Positions 7,925 through 15,387 of a stretch of 64,000 nt of DNA are shown here, one piece after another. The notes beneath the pieces are model-generated. The model saw only the letters and a program-made list of their open reading frames with translations, did no database searches and had not been told where the DNA came from. The stretch lies in the NCBI GenBank assembly GCA_937927945.1, contig CALEYW010000026.1, forward strand, positions 54,935 through 118,934, given 5' to 3'. The stretch's first letter is position 1. Every line of letters begins with the position of its first letter. This DNA is from an uncultured candidate division WPS-2 bacterium (lineage in GTDB: Bacteria; Vulcanimicrobiota; Vulcanimicrobiia; Vulcanimicrobiales; Vulcanimicrobiaceae). The translations under genes were made by a program, and so were the position numbers.

Positions 7925-8611
7925 TCATTTCAGCAGCCATCGAAACGCGGACCGAAAGACTTCCTTGCCCTCATTCTCGACGACTGCACCGTGGCCGACG
8001 ATGATGCGGTGGAAATTCCACTCGAGAATGCGTTTGATCGAGACACGAAAGCTGCGACGATCGAGAATAAAAGGCCGGTACAGACGAGCGAATCGACAGC
8101 CCGGAACGGGGCCGATGACGATCGGAGCGAGGATCTTCGTGAGGCCCCGATCGTTCTCATCAAGATTGAAAAGCAAATCCGCGACGATGAGCGAGCCGCT
8201 AGCGCGGTGATAGAATGCGACCTCGTCGAGGAAGAGTCCGATGCCCTCGACGTGGTGCCCTTCGAGATCGTGCGCCCACAGTGATGGCGTCGCATTCGTG
8301 AGAACGCCGGTGAAGGGCAACGATCGGCCCAATCGTACCAGCGTAGGCGCTCCGTAGAGTGCTGCCTCGGGGAAGACGCGCAGCCAGTCGCTTAGATAGA
8401 GATCGTGCCACCAGCTCGGAGCAACGATCGCGGTAACGGGGCCGATCTCTTGGAGTTCGTGGGCGAGTTCGGCCGTACGGGCCGCCGGTGAGTGAACGAG
8501 CACACCGCCCTCGGCAAGGCGGATGACGGTCATGCGATGCCGCAACGGCAGGCCGCCGAATCGAATGAATTGCTCGAAGGTCCAGATCGAATCACCGAGT
8601 TGTTGAAGCAT
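7925..8611 (-). CDS. DUF4336 domain protein (metallo-beta-lactamase-like)
   Basis: A 228-residue protein with the DUF4336 pattern: an N-terminal IWTFEQFIRFGG strand, then RHRMTVIRLAEGGVLVHSP, a loop with PSWWHDLYLSDWL, and near the C-terminus the motif IIVGHGAVVENEGKE, which recalls the metal-binding HG of the metallo-beta-lactamase fold. Function is unknown; no classical HxHxDH is present. I chose ATG 8611, with TGGAGG just upstream on this strand, over the TTG at 8626. It is divergent from the MarR-type gene with a 55-base gap and could be its target. Confidence 0.75.
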   Translation of the reverse strand: MLQQLGDSIWTFEQFIRFGGLPLRHRMTVIRLAEGGVLVHSPAARTAELAHELQEIGPVTAIVAPSWWHDLYLSDWLRVFPEAALYGAPTLVRLGRSLPFTGVLTNATPSLWAHDLEGHHVEGIGLFLDEVAFYHRASGSLIVADLLFNLDENDRGLTKILAPIVIGPVPGCRFARLYRPFILDRRSFRVSIKRILEWNFHRIIVGHGAVVENEGKEVFRSAFRWLLK

Positions 8612-8631
8612 GCGCCTCCACTCCAAGACCC

Positions 8632-8661
8632 TTGACCGGACCGCCGGTTACACGTTAGCAT
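8632..8661 (+). promoter_or_regulatory. Promoter of the marR-type gene, leaderless layout
   Basis: TTGACC (8632-8637) and TAGCAT (8656-8661) are 18 bases apart. The GTG start at 8667 follows after 5 bases and there is no ribosome site, so transcription should begin at or next to the start codon. The inverted repeat GTTCG-TGA-CGAAC at 8663-8675 overlaps the start and could be an operator. Confidence 0.5.
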
Positions 8662-8666
8662 AGTTC

Positions 8667-9116
8667 GTGACGAACGATCTCGACGAGCTTGCCGTCGAAG
8701 TCGCGCGTCTGTACCCCGCGGTCTATCGGCGCTTTCACCTCGAGCATCGCCAGAAGCTGCCCGGCACCGACATCACCCCGCGCATGCTGTGGATCTTGCA
8801 GCACCTCGCGGCGGTGGGACCGTCGACGCTCGGTGAGCTGAGCGAGGCGCTCGGGACGAAGAAGTCGACGGCGACCGAACTGGTTGATCGTCTCGAGACG
8901 AAAGGCTGCGTGGGACGGATGCGCGACGACCGCGACGCGCGCCGGGTGTTCGTCGGATTGACCCGCGCAGGCGAACGGCACGCACGCCGGCCGCCGAGCG
9001 TCTTGGCCGGCGATGCGTTGCGCGCCGCACTCGCGCGCATGACGGCGGACGAACTCCGCGCGCTCGTCCGAGGACTTCGCGCGCTCGTGCGCGCGGGCGA
9101 GGAGATCGAGCGATGA
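8667..9116 (+). CDS. MarR-family transcriptional regulator
   Basis: A 149-residue winged-helix regulator. The order is typical: dimerisation helices, then LTPRMLWIL-like ITPRMLWILQHLA, the helix-turn-helix LGELSEALGTKKSTATELVDRLE, and the wing with the signature DDRDARRVFVGLT. MarR proteins usually respond to small aromatic or oxidising ligands; the ligand here is unknown. GTG 8667 is preceded by a -10-like element rather than a ribosome site. The stop overlaps the following zinc-ribbon gene (ATGA), and the divergent DUF4336 gene is a likely target. Confidence 0.88.
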   Translation: MTNDLDELAVEVARLYPAVYRRFHLEHRQKLPGTDITPRMLWILQHLAAVGPSTLGELSEALGTKKSTATELVDRLETKGCVGRMRDDRDARRVFVGLTRAGERHARRPPSVLAGDALRAALARMTADELRALVRGLRALVRAGEEIER

Positions 9117-9605
9117 GGCGCTGCGGAAGCTGCGGCTACGAAATGAACGGCCCCGAGGATCACGCTCCCGGCGACGCGCACAGCGCGCACTGCCGCTACT
9201 GCAGCAAGCACGACGGCACGCTGCACGACTTTGAGGAACCGCTCGCGTTGCTGCGCGGCGTGCGGGTCGTCGGCGAGGCGCTCTGCTTTCGCACCGGCAC
9301 CGACGAGGTCGCGCTCGTGGTGGGGAAGGCTGCGCCGCGCTGGGCCGCCGCGCACGCCGATCCGGACCTCATCGCCGCCCGTCTCGACGACGCGGGCGAG
9401 CTCGCGCGGGTCGCGACCGCGCACGCGGCGACCTTGGACCGCGGCGTTCCGCTATGGGTCGTCCCACGGCGCGCCGCTCGGGGAGACCGCGGTGCGCGCC
9501 GCCTTGCGCGAGCGCGGTCTGATCGACCTCAAAGTGGCCTCGGTGTCGGCGACGTCGAGCGCGCTGAAGTTCGCGCGCCCCCGCGCCCCAAAGGTCCCGA
9601 GTTAA
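9113..9605 (+). pseudogene. Zinc-ribbon protein with a frameshift
   Basis: The frame begins MRRCGSCGYEMNGPEDHAPGD and has CGSCGYE plus CRYCSKHDGTLHDFEE, a four-cysteine zinc ribbon of the putative zinc-ribbon family often beside small regulators. After about residue 115 (LDRGVPLWV) this frame turns into Arg/Ala-rich sequence. The neighbouring frame, from near 9455, gives a natural C-terminus: SHGAPLGETAVRAALRERG, then IDLKVASVSATSSALKF and a TAA at 9603-9605. One extra base around 9453-9462 (or two missing) would explain this. If the shift is a sequencing error the gene is intact at about 164 residues. It overlaps marR by 4 bases. Confidence 0.6.
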
Positions 9606-9662
9606 GGATTTCACACGCGCTCGGCCGAGGACGCCGGACCCGTGGGCGGGAACGCCGCCGCG

Positions 9663-9971
9663 ATGGAACGGCCCGGTGAGATTCGACTGCTGGTTCGCGG
9701 GATCGCCAAAGGCGTCGAGGTGAGCCGCATCGCGGAGCTCTTCGCGCCCTTCGGGTGCGACCCCGAGCGCATCGCGCTGCCGCGCGACCGCCGCACGCGC
9801 CGCCGCAAGGGGATCGCCTACGTGTTCGTCGCCAACGCTCGGCTCGCCGACGCGGCGATTCAAGCGCTGCAGAACAGCGTGCTCGAAGAGAAGACGATCA
9901 CGATCGAGATCGCGGCCGAACGGCCGCCGAAGGTCCGCCGCGCGTTCGGCGCCCGTCCCCCACGCCGCTAG
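9663..9971 (+). CDS. RRM-domain RNA-binding protein
   Basis: A small (about 102-residue) single-domain RNA recognition motif protein. RNP2 is visible as IRLLVRGI and RNP1 as KGIAYVFV, with the beta-alpha-beta-beta-alpha-beta order intact and an Arg-rich tail (PPKVRRAFGARPPRR). Such proteins in bacteria resemble the cold-inducible Rbp family, although direct evidence here is only the motif. ATG 9663 is preferred; an in-frame GTG at 9642 would add seven residues. It follows the zinc-ribbon gene by 57 bases. The RNA target is not inferable. Confidence 0.8.
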   Translation: MERPGEIRLLVRGIAKGVEVSRIAELFAPFGCDPERIALPRDRRTRRRKGIAYVFVANARLADAAIQALQNSVLEEKTITIEIAAERPPKVRRAFGARPPRR

Positions 9972-9987
9972 CGGTTCCCGAACCCCG

Positions 9988-10224
9988 CTACTGCAGGTAC
10001 TTTTCGACCGTCTCGGCGCTGCGCTCGTGCGCCGTGTTGGGATCCTGGCCGAACTCTTCGCGCGCTCGCCGCTGGCGCAGCAAGTCCCACAGCCGGTCCA
10101 GCTGAACGTTGATCGCCGCGAGCCGGATGCGCTCGTCGGACGAAACCTCGCCTCCCTTTTCGAGCAGCGAATGTTCTTCGGAGACGAGCTGCTCGATGTG
10201 GTGATGGAGCTCCTGATCGTTCAC
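9988..10224 (-). CDS. DUF2630 family protein
   Basis: A 78-residue helical protein starting with GTG 10224 (VNDQELHHHIEQLVSEEHSLLEKG) and containing LDRLWDLLRQRRAREEFG. This pattern is DUF2630, a small uncharacterised family common in actinobacteria and other high-GC soil bacteria. The heptad-like hydrophobic spacing suggests a helical pair or coiled coil. Its start overlaps the stop of the upstream MFS gene by 4 bases, so it is translated from that mRNA. No function is known. Confidence 0.85.
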   Translation of the reverse strand: MNDQELHHHIEQLVSEEHSLLEKGGEVSSDERIRLAAINVQLDRLWDLLRQRRAREEFGQDPNTAHERSAETVEKYLQ

Positions 10225-11342
10225 GTTCGGACCTTTCCCGGTCCGGCCGCAAATATCCACGGGACGGCGAGCGCGGGACCGGCCCCGGCGACCAGGACCG
10301 CGGCGGTGTAGCCGACCCCGGCGGCCGACGCCAGCGTCGCCAGCGTCGCCCCGCCGAGACTGCCGATCGCGAAGGCGGTGCCGTAGGCGCCCATCGCGGC
10401 GCCGCGCGTCGTGCGCGAGCTCCGCTCGAACAGCAGCGCGATCCCGACCGGGACCATCGCGGACCACGCGAAGCCGAGGCAGCAGCCCGCTGCGATGACC
10501 ATCGCGTCGCTGTGGGCCGTCGCGGCGAGGGCCGCACCGGTGAAATGGAACGCGGCGGTCGGCACCGCCACCCAGCGGGGACCGAAGCGGTCGACGAGCC
10601 GGCCCGCGACGTACCGGAGCGAGAACGTCGTCACCGCAACGGCGGTGAACAGCAGCGCCGCGTTGGCGATGCCCCGCTGGTGAAAGGTGATGACGGCCAG
10701 CGCCGTGTTCACGCCGCCGACCAGCGTCGCGCCGATCAAGAAGGTCATCGCCGGCAGCCAGGCCGAGCGCATGAAGATCCGTCGGGAGCGGCGGATGTGG
10801 ACGTCGTGCCGGCGCGGCAGCGCGAACACGACGGCGGTCCCCGCCAGCGCCGGGATCGTGCTCCACAGGTACTGTTCGCGGCCGACGCCGTGCTGCCAGA
10901 GCCACACGCCGAGCGCAGGCGAGACCGCGAGCGACAGGTTCCCGACCATTCCGAGCGTAGAGACGGCCGAGACCGCCCGGTCGGCGCGGACGAGGGCGCT
11001 CGCGTAGGCGAACTGCGCGGTCATGTAGGCGGTGAGCGCGAGGCTGCGCACGGCCATCACCGTGGCGGCGGCGGCCATTCCGTGCACGAAGCCCAGGCCG
11101 AGCAGGGCCAGCGCCGAGACGGCAGCCGCGATGCGCATCGTTCGCAGGCGCCCGAACCGGTCGATCACGCCGCCCAAGGGTATGCTTCCCAGCAGCGGCG
11201 CGAGGGCCGCGACCGCCGCGACGGTGGCGATCCCGGTGGGACCGATTCCGTCGCTCGCCAACGCCAAGGGAAGCGATCCGGTCGGGAGGTTGACCGCGAG
11301 CTCGAGCAGGATCGCGCTCACGACCAGGATCGCATAGGCCAT
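10221..11342 (-). CDS. MFS transporter, 12-span drug/sugar-efflux type
   Basis: A 373-residue major facilitator protein. The motif GGVIDRFGRLRTMRIAAAV between spans 2 and 3 is the MFS loop signature (GxxxDRxGRR). About twelve hydrophobic spans follow, with a central cytoplasmic stretch containing RRHDVHIRRSRRIF. The substrate cannot be told from sequence; exporters of drugs or metabolites look like this. It is divergent from the Rieske/cytochrome b operon across a 144-base region that contains an inverted repeat, and DUF2630 follows in the same mRNA. Confidence 0.85.
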   Translation of the reverse strand: MAYAILVVSAILLELAVNLPTGSLPLALASDGIGPTGIATVAAVAALAPLLGSIPLGGVIDRFGRLRTMRIAAAVSALALLGLGFVHGMAAAATVMAVRSLALTAYMTAQFAYASALVRADRAVSAVSTLGMVGNLSLAVSPALGVWLWQHGVGREQYLWSTIPALAGTAVVFALPRRHDVHIRRSRRIFMRSAWLPAMTFLIGATLVGGVNTALAVITFHQRGIANAALLFTAVAVTTFSLRYVAGRLVDRFGPRWVAVPTAAFHFTGAALAATAHSDAMVIAAGCCLGFAWSAMVPVGIALLFERSSRTTRGAAMGAYGTAFAIGSLGGATLATLASAAGVGYTAAVLVAGAGPALAVPWIFAAGPGKVRT

Positions 11343-11357
11343 CCGTCCAGTTTATCA

Positions 11358-11429
11358 CCCGGCAAAAACCTGCGCTCGCGCGGAGGAGAGCACGCGCGAT
11401 TCCTACGAAGGTACGCGAGTTTTGCCGGG
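11358..11429. repeat. Long-range inverted repeat upstream of the bc operon
   Basis: CCCGGCAAAAAC at 11358-11369 and GTTTTGCCGGG at 11419-11429 are inverted copies (11 bases paired, one extra A on the left) separated by 49 bases. They lie in the divergent intergenic region between the MFS gene and the Rieske gene. The spacing would suit a looped dimeric regulator or a large RNA stem. No clean sigma-70 hexamers are visible nearby. Confidence 0.5.
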
Positions 11430-11486
11430 CGCCCGCCTACGATATCACTAGGCGGCCGAGGCGGCACCTATTCCTTGAGGAGAGAG

Positions 11487-12107
11487 ATGGCTCACGCAGA
11501 GGCGTACAAAGACCCGGGCACGCCGGAGGAACAAAGCCGGCGGACCTTCATGGCCAATGCGGTCATCGCGCTCGGGGGCGTGATCGGGATCAGCCTCGCG
11601 ATCCCGCTCGTCACCTCGCTCGTCCCCGCTTCGGGTACGAGCAACGACGCGTGGTCCGGTCTGACGCCGCAGGAAGTCGACCAGCTCAAGAAAGCGACGG
11701 ACAACACGCCGGTCAAGGTGACGTTCAACCTCCACGAAGTGAACGGGTACTTCGGCGCGAGCGACAGCGAGCAATTCGTCTGGGCCGTCCGCGCGACCGA
11801 AGAAGAGATGAAAAAAGAGCGTCCGGACCTCAAAGACATCCCGTATCCGGTCGTCAACATGGGCTTCGTGGTCTTCAGCCCGCTGTGTCCGCATCTCGGC
11901 TGCCGCTACGCGTACAACGCGAACGCCAAACAGTTCCAATGCCCGTGTCACGGTTCGACATACAGCACCCTGGGCGTGCACGAAGCCGGTCCGGCGCTGC
12001 GCGGTCTCGATCCGCTGCCGCTGCGCGAGTATCAAGGCAAGGTCCAGGTCTCGTGGATCCTCTACGCGGCGAACATGCCGGCGCACATCGTCATCCAGGT
12101 CGGATAG
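11487..12107 (+). CDS. qcrA: Rieske iron-sulfur subunit of the cytochrome bc complex
   Basis: The 206-residue protein carries a [2Fe-2S] cluster that takes one electron from quinol at the Qo site. Cluster motifs are CPHLGC and CPCHGS, each with the expected Cys and His. The N-terminus has QSRRTFMANAVIALGG followed by a hydrophobic span, which fits a twin-arginine-type anchor, so Tat (tatC at the window start) is the likely export route. ATG 11487 has GAGGAGAG at 11477-11484. The fused cytochrome b-c gene follows after 15 bases. Length is somewhat above the shortest Rieske proteins because of an insertion with charged residues (about 90-120). Confidence 0.93.
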   Translation: MAHAEAYKDPGTPEEQSRRTFMANAVIALGGVIGISLAIPLVTSLVPASGTSNDAWSGLTPQEVDQLKKATDNTPVKVTFNLHEVNGYFGASDSEQFVWAVRATEEEMKKERPDLKDIPYPVVNMGFVVFSPLCPHLGCRYAYNANAKQFQCPCHGSTYSTLGVHEAGPALRGLDPLPLREYQGKVQVSWILYAANMPAHIVIQVG

Positions 12108-12122
12108 GGAGCCACGAGCGCA

Positions 12123-13661
12123 ATGTTGACCTGGCTCGACCAGCGCACCGGGATCGTCACCGCCACCAAGGACTTCCTGACCGAAGACGTCCCCGGCGGC
12201 GCATCGTACTGGTACGCATTCGGCAGCGCGACGATGTTCGCGATGATCCTGCAGATCGCGACCGGCATCTTCCTCACCTTCTACTACGCACCGTCGACCG
12301 CGACGGCGTATGAATCGACGAAGTTCATCATCGAGAAGGTCCCGGCCGGGCACTTCGTCCTCTCGCTCCACTATTGGGGCGCCTCGGCGATGATCGCGCT
12401 GATGGCGATGCACTTGCTTCAAGTGCTGCTGTGGGGCGCATACAAGAAGCCGCGCGAGCTGCAGTGGGTCGTCGGCGTGCTGCTCTTCGTCGTCACGCTC
12501 GTCCTCGGGCTCACCGGCTACTTGCTGCCGTGGGACCTCAACGCGCTGCTCGCGTCGACCGTCGCGATCCGCATCGCCGGCAACGCGCCGATCCTCGGGC
12601 CGGCCGTGCTCAAGTTCCTTCAAGACGGCGACGGCATAGGCACGCTGACCATCAACCGGTTCTTCGGTATCCACGTCTGGCTGATGCCCGCCGCGCTGGT
12701 CGCGCTGGTCGCCGCGCACCTCTCGATCTTCCGCTGGAACGGTCCGGCCGGACCGCCGATCGACGAAGCGCCGAAGCTCAAACCGGGCCGCTTCTGGCCG
12801 GATCAGCTGTTCATGGACACGGTGCTGTCGTTCGCGATCTTCCTGATCATCATTCTGCTCTCGACGTTCTCGCCGGTGCCGCTCGACGACAAGGCCGATC
12901 CGAACAACTCGACCTTCGTCCCGTATCCGGCCTGGTATTTCATCGCGCTCTACGCGCTCGTCGACATCGTCGGCGGCCTGCCGCCGTGGATGGTGCAGAC
13001 GGCGTCGCTGTTCGCGACGATCATCGGGCCGACGCTGCTGATCGTGCTGCTCGTCGTGCTCCCGTTCATCGACCGCAACCCGTCGCGCCGCCTCTCCCGG
13101 CGTCCGTGGGTGCTGGGCCTCACCGCGCTGACCATGGTCGGCGCGATCGGCCTCTCGTGGTTCGGCCAGAACAACGTCGTCCACGGACAATTGCAGCACA
13201 ACATCATCGGCCCCGGCGCCACCGTGGCCACCTCCGCCAACACGGCGTCGGGCCAGAGCGGTCCCGTCGGGACGACCGCCGGAGTCGGCGGCACCACCTC
13301 GGGATCATCGTCTGCCGGTGGCGGTTCCGCTCCGGCGGCGGCGGGCGCGGGCGCGGCGGTCTACACGCAGAGTTGCGCCGGCTGTCACGGCGCGACCGGA
13401 GCGGGTGTCCCCGGCGCGTTCCCGCCGCTGGCCGGCAACCCGGTCGTCGCCGGCGATCCGAAAACCGTCATCAACATCGTCAACAACGGACTCACCGGCA
13501 AGATCGACGTCAAGGGTGCGACGTACAACGGCCAGATGCCGGCGTGGAAGGGCAACCTCACCAACAAGCAGATCGCGGACGTGATCACCTACATCCGCAA
13601 CGCCTGGGGCAACAAGGCGAGCGCCGTGACCGAAGCGCAAGTCGCCGCCGGCGGCAAATAG
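12123..13661 (+). CDS. Cytochrome b fused to a C-terminal cytochrome c
   Basis: A 512-residue fusion. Residues 1-215 form the four-helix heme b domain. The helix-B histidines are 14 apart (SLHYW...AMHLL) and the helix-D pair 15 apart (GIHVW...AAHLS), the longer spacing typical of b6-type proteins. Residues 220-350 form the subunit IV-like part, with PAWYF where the Qo motif is usually PEWY. A span near 345-365 and a Gly/Ser/Ala-rich linker lead to a cytochrome c domain with CAGCH at 418-422 and a Met ligand in GQMPAW. The fusion replaces a separate cytochrome c1/QcrC. With the Rieske gene 15 bases upstream it makes a two-gene bc complex. It ends at a strong terminator. Confidence 0.92.
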   Translation: MLTWLDQRTGIVTATKDFLTEDVPGGASYWYAFGSATMFAMILQIATGIFLTFYYAPSTATAYESTKFIIEKVPAGHFVLSLHYWGASAMIALMAMHLLQVLLWGAYKKPRELQWVVGVLLFVVTLVLGLTGYLLPWDLNALLASTVAIRIAGNAPILGPAVLKFLQDGDGIGTLTINRFFGIHVWLMPAALVALVAAHLSIFRWNGPAGPPIDEAPKLKPGRFWPDQLFMDTVLSFAIFLIIILLSTFSPVPLDDKADPNNSTFVPYPAWYFIALYALVDIVGGLPPWMVQTASLFATIIGPTLLIVLLVVLPFIDRNPSRRLSRRPWVLGLTALTMVGAIGLSWFGQNNVVHGQLQHNIIGPGATVATSANTASGQSGPVGTTAGVGGTTSGSSSAGGGSAPAAAGAGAAVYTQSCAGCHGATGAGVPGAFPPLAGNPVVAGDPKTVINIVNNGLTGKIDVKGATYNGQMPAWKGNLTNKQIADVITYIRNAWGNKASAVTEAQVAAGGK

Positions 13662-13680
13662 CCGCACCGGCCGCAGCGAG

Positions 13681-13715
13681 AAAAAAGCCCGCCGATCGCT
13701 CGGCGGGCTTTTTTT
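13681..13715. terminator. Bidirectional rho-independent terminator
   Basis: A 15-base perfect stem (AAAAAAGCCCGCCGA / TCGGCGGGCTTTTTT) with a TCGC loop and an extended T tract. The A-run on the left gives a T tract for the other strand too, so it serves both the cytochrome bc operon and the convergent GT39 gene. Confidence 0.95.
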
Positions 13716-15368
13716 CTAGCGGCAGGGCGGACCGAAGACGTGGAGGAGCGCGGCTCGTGGGTGGGGGCCGCGCGGTCTCGCGGTGACGACCTCGGCACTG
13801 CGCCCCAGGCCGCGGGCGATATTGCCGAAGCGGTCGGCTTCGGCGGGGCTGGCGACGATCCACGCGGCGGAATCCGGGCAGATCGTCGCGGTGAAGTCGG
13901 CGTTGCGTTCGACGTCGCGCACGGGCGGGCTGGTGTAGAAGACCAGCGCGTTACCGCCGCTCACGCCGTGCACGCCGATGACGTCCGCCGCCTGCCGCTG
14001 CGCTTGGATCGCGCGCGCGATCGGCGGGATCGCCTTGAGCGGTTCGGCAGCCGGTTCGGCCACGATCGCGATGAACAGCACCAGCGCGCCGCTGGTACAG
14101 GCGAGAACGTACGGCGACCACTGCGCCGTCTCGCGGCGCGCGATCGCCACGACCGTCGCGATCGAACCGGCCAGCATTGCCGCGCCGAGGAACACGAATT
14201 GCGGTCCGACGGCGGCGAGGTCGACGTCGAGCCGGTTGGTGTGCGAGAACACCGCGACCGCGAACCCGACGATGCCGACGAAGACCGGGATCGTCGCCGC
14301 CGAGACGATGGCCGCACGGCGATCGAAACCGTTGCGCGCCCGCTCGAACCAGAGCGCGACGAGGATCGCGAGCGCCGGCAGCACCAGCGCGACATAGTTC
14401 GGCAGCTTCGTGTTCGCGAAGCTGAAGAACACGAACGGCACGATCGTCCACGCGAGCGCCAGCCGCGCGAAGGCCGCTTCGGGACGGCGCGCGTCGCGCC
14501 ACGCTGCAGCGAACGCTACGGGAACGAACGCGATCCACGGAAAGAAGCCGAGAATCAGCACCGGGACGTAGTACCAGAACGGGCCGCGCTGGTTTTCGAT
14601 CACGCCCGTGTAGCGGCCGACGGTGTAGTGACCGATCAGCTCGATCAGCGCGCCGCTGCCGACGCGCGAGGTCAGCGCGATGAACCACGGAAGCGTCACG
14701 ACGAGGTATGCCAGCACGGCGAGCACGACGGCGCGCGCGCTCGGGCCGGCGAGCCGTCCGGCGCGCCGTTCCCAAACGAGCCACGTCGCGATGACGAGCA
14801 CGGTGATGACCGGCGCCACCGGACCCTTCGCCAGCGTTCCGACGGCGAGCGCGAGCGCGCCGCACACGAATGCGGTGTCGCGCCGGCGCGCGGTCCCCGA
14901 CGGTTCGAACGCGCGATACCACCACAGCACCGCGGCGGCGATCGCAAAGTCGAGCAGCGCGTCCATGATCGCGAGCCGTCCGACGATCGCCTGCATCAGG
15001 CTCGTCGAGAGCACGATCGACGCGATCATCCCGGCGCGTTCGCCGGCGATTCGCGCGGTCGCGTAACCGACGGCTCCGCCCATCGCGATCGTCGCGAGCG
15101 CCGAGGGCAAGCGCAACGCAAGTGCCGAGACGCCGAGCACCTTCGCGAACGCCGCCGCGAACCAAAAGTACAGCGGCGGCTGGATGAACCACGGCTGCGC
15201 GTTGAGGTGCATCACCACCCAGTCGTGGGTGAGCAAAATCTCGCGAGCGACCTCGCCGTATGCGGTCTCGCTGTTGTCCCACAGGGTGCCGGTGCCGAGG
15301 GCCGGCAGGGTGACGAGCGCGGAGAAGAGGGCCCCGAGGAGTGCCGCGCGCGCGGGGACGGATCGCAT
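13716..15368 (-). CDS. ArnT-like GT39 glycosyltransferase, integral membrane
   Basis: A 550-residue multi-span protein of the GT39 (dolichyl-phosphate-mannose/ArnT-like) superfamily, which moves sugars from polyprenyl carriers to lipids or proteins on the outer face of the membrane. Typical are the first extracytoplasmic loop with DNSETAYGEVAREIL (catalytic Asp/Glu), QPWFIQPPLYFW, and the span AKGPVAPVITVL. ATG 15368 (MRSVPARAALLG) is chosen because earlier in-frame sequence is Arg/Ser-rich and lies in the divergent tetrapyrrole gene. Only 19 bases separate the two divergent starts. The acceptor is unknown; a second GT39 protein lies at 49403-50914. Confidence 0.85.
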   Translation of the reverse strand: MRSVPARAALLGALFSALVTLPALGTGTLWDNSETAYGEVAREILLTHDWVVMHLNAQPWFIQPPLYFWFAAAFAKVLGVSALALRLPSALATIAMGGAVGYATARIAGERAGMIASIVLSTSLMQAIVGRLAIMDALLDFAIAAAVLWWYRAFEPSGTARRRDTAFVCGALALAVGTLAKGPVAPVITVLVIATWLVWERRAGRLAGPSARAVVLAVLAYLVVTLPWFIALTSRVGSGALIELIGHYTVGRYTGVIENQRGPFWYYVPVLILGFFPWIAFVPVAFAAAWRDARRPEAAFARLALAWTIVPFVFFSFANTKLPNYVALVLPALAILVALWFERARNGFDRRAAIVSAATIPVFVGIVGFAVAVFSHTNRLDVDLAAVGPQFVFLGAAMLAGSIATVVAIARRETAQWSPYVLACTSGALVLFIAIVAEPAAEPLKAIPPIARAIQAQRQAADVIGVHGVSGGNALVFYTSPPVRDVERNADFTATICPDSAAWIVASPAEADRFGNIARGLGRSAEVVTARPRGPHPRAALLHVFGPPCR

Positions 15369-15387
15369 CTGCTGGAAGATAGGGCTT

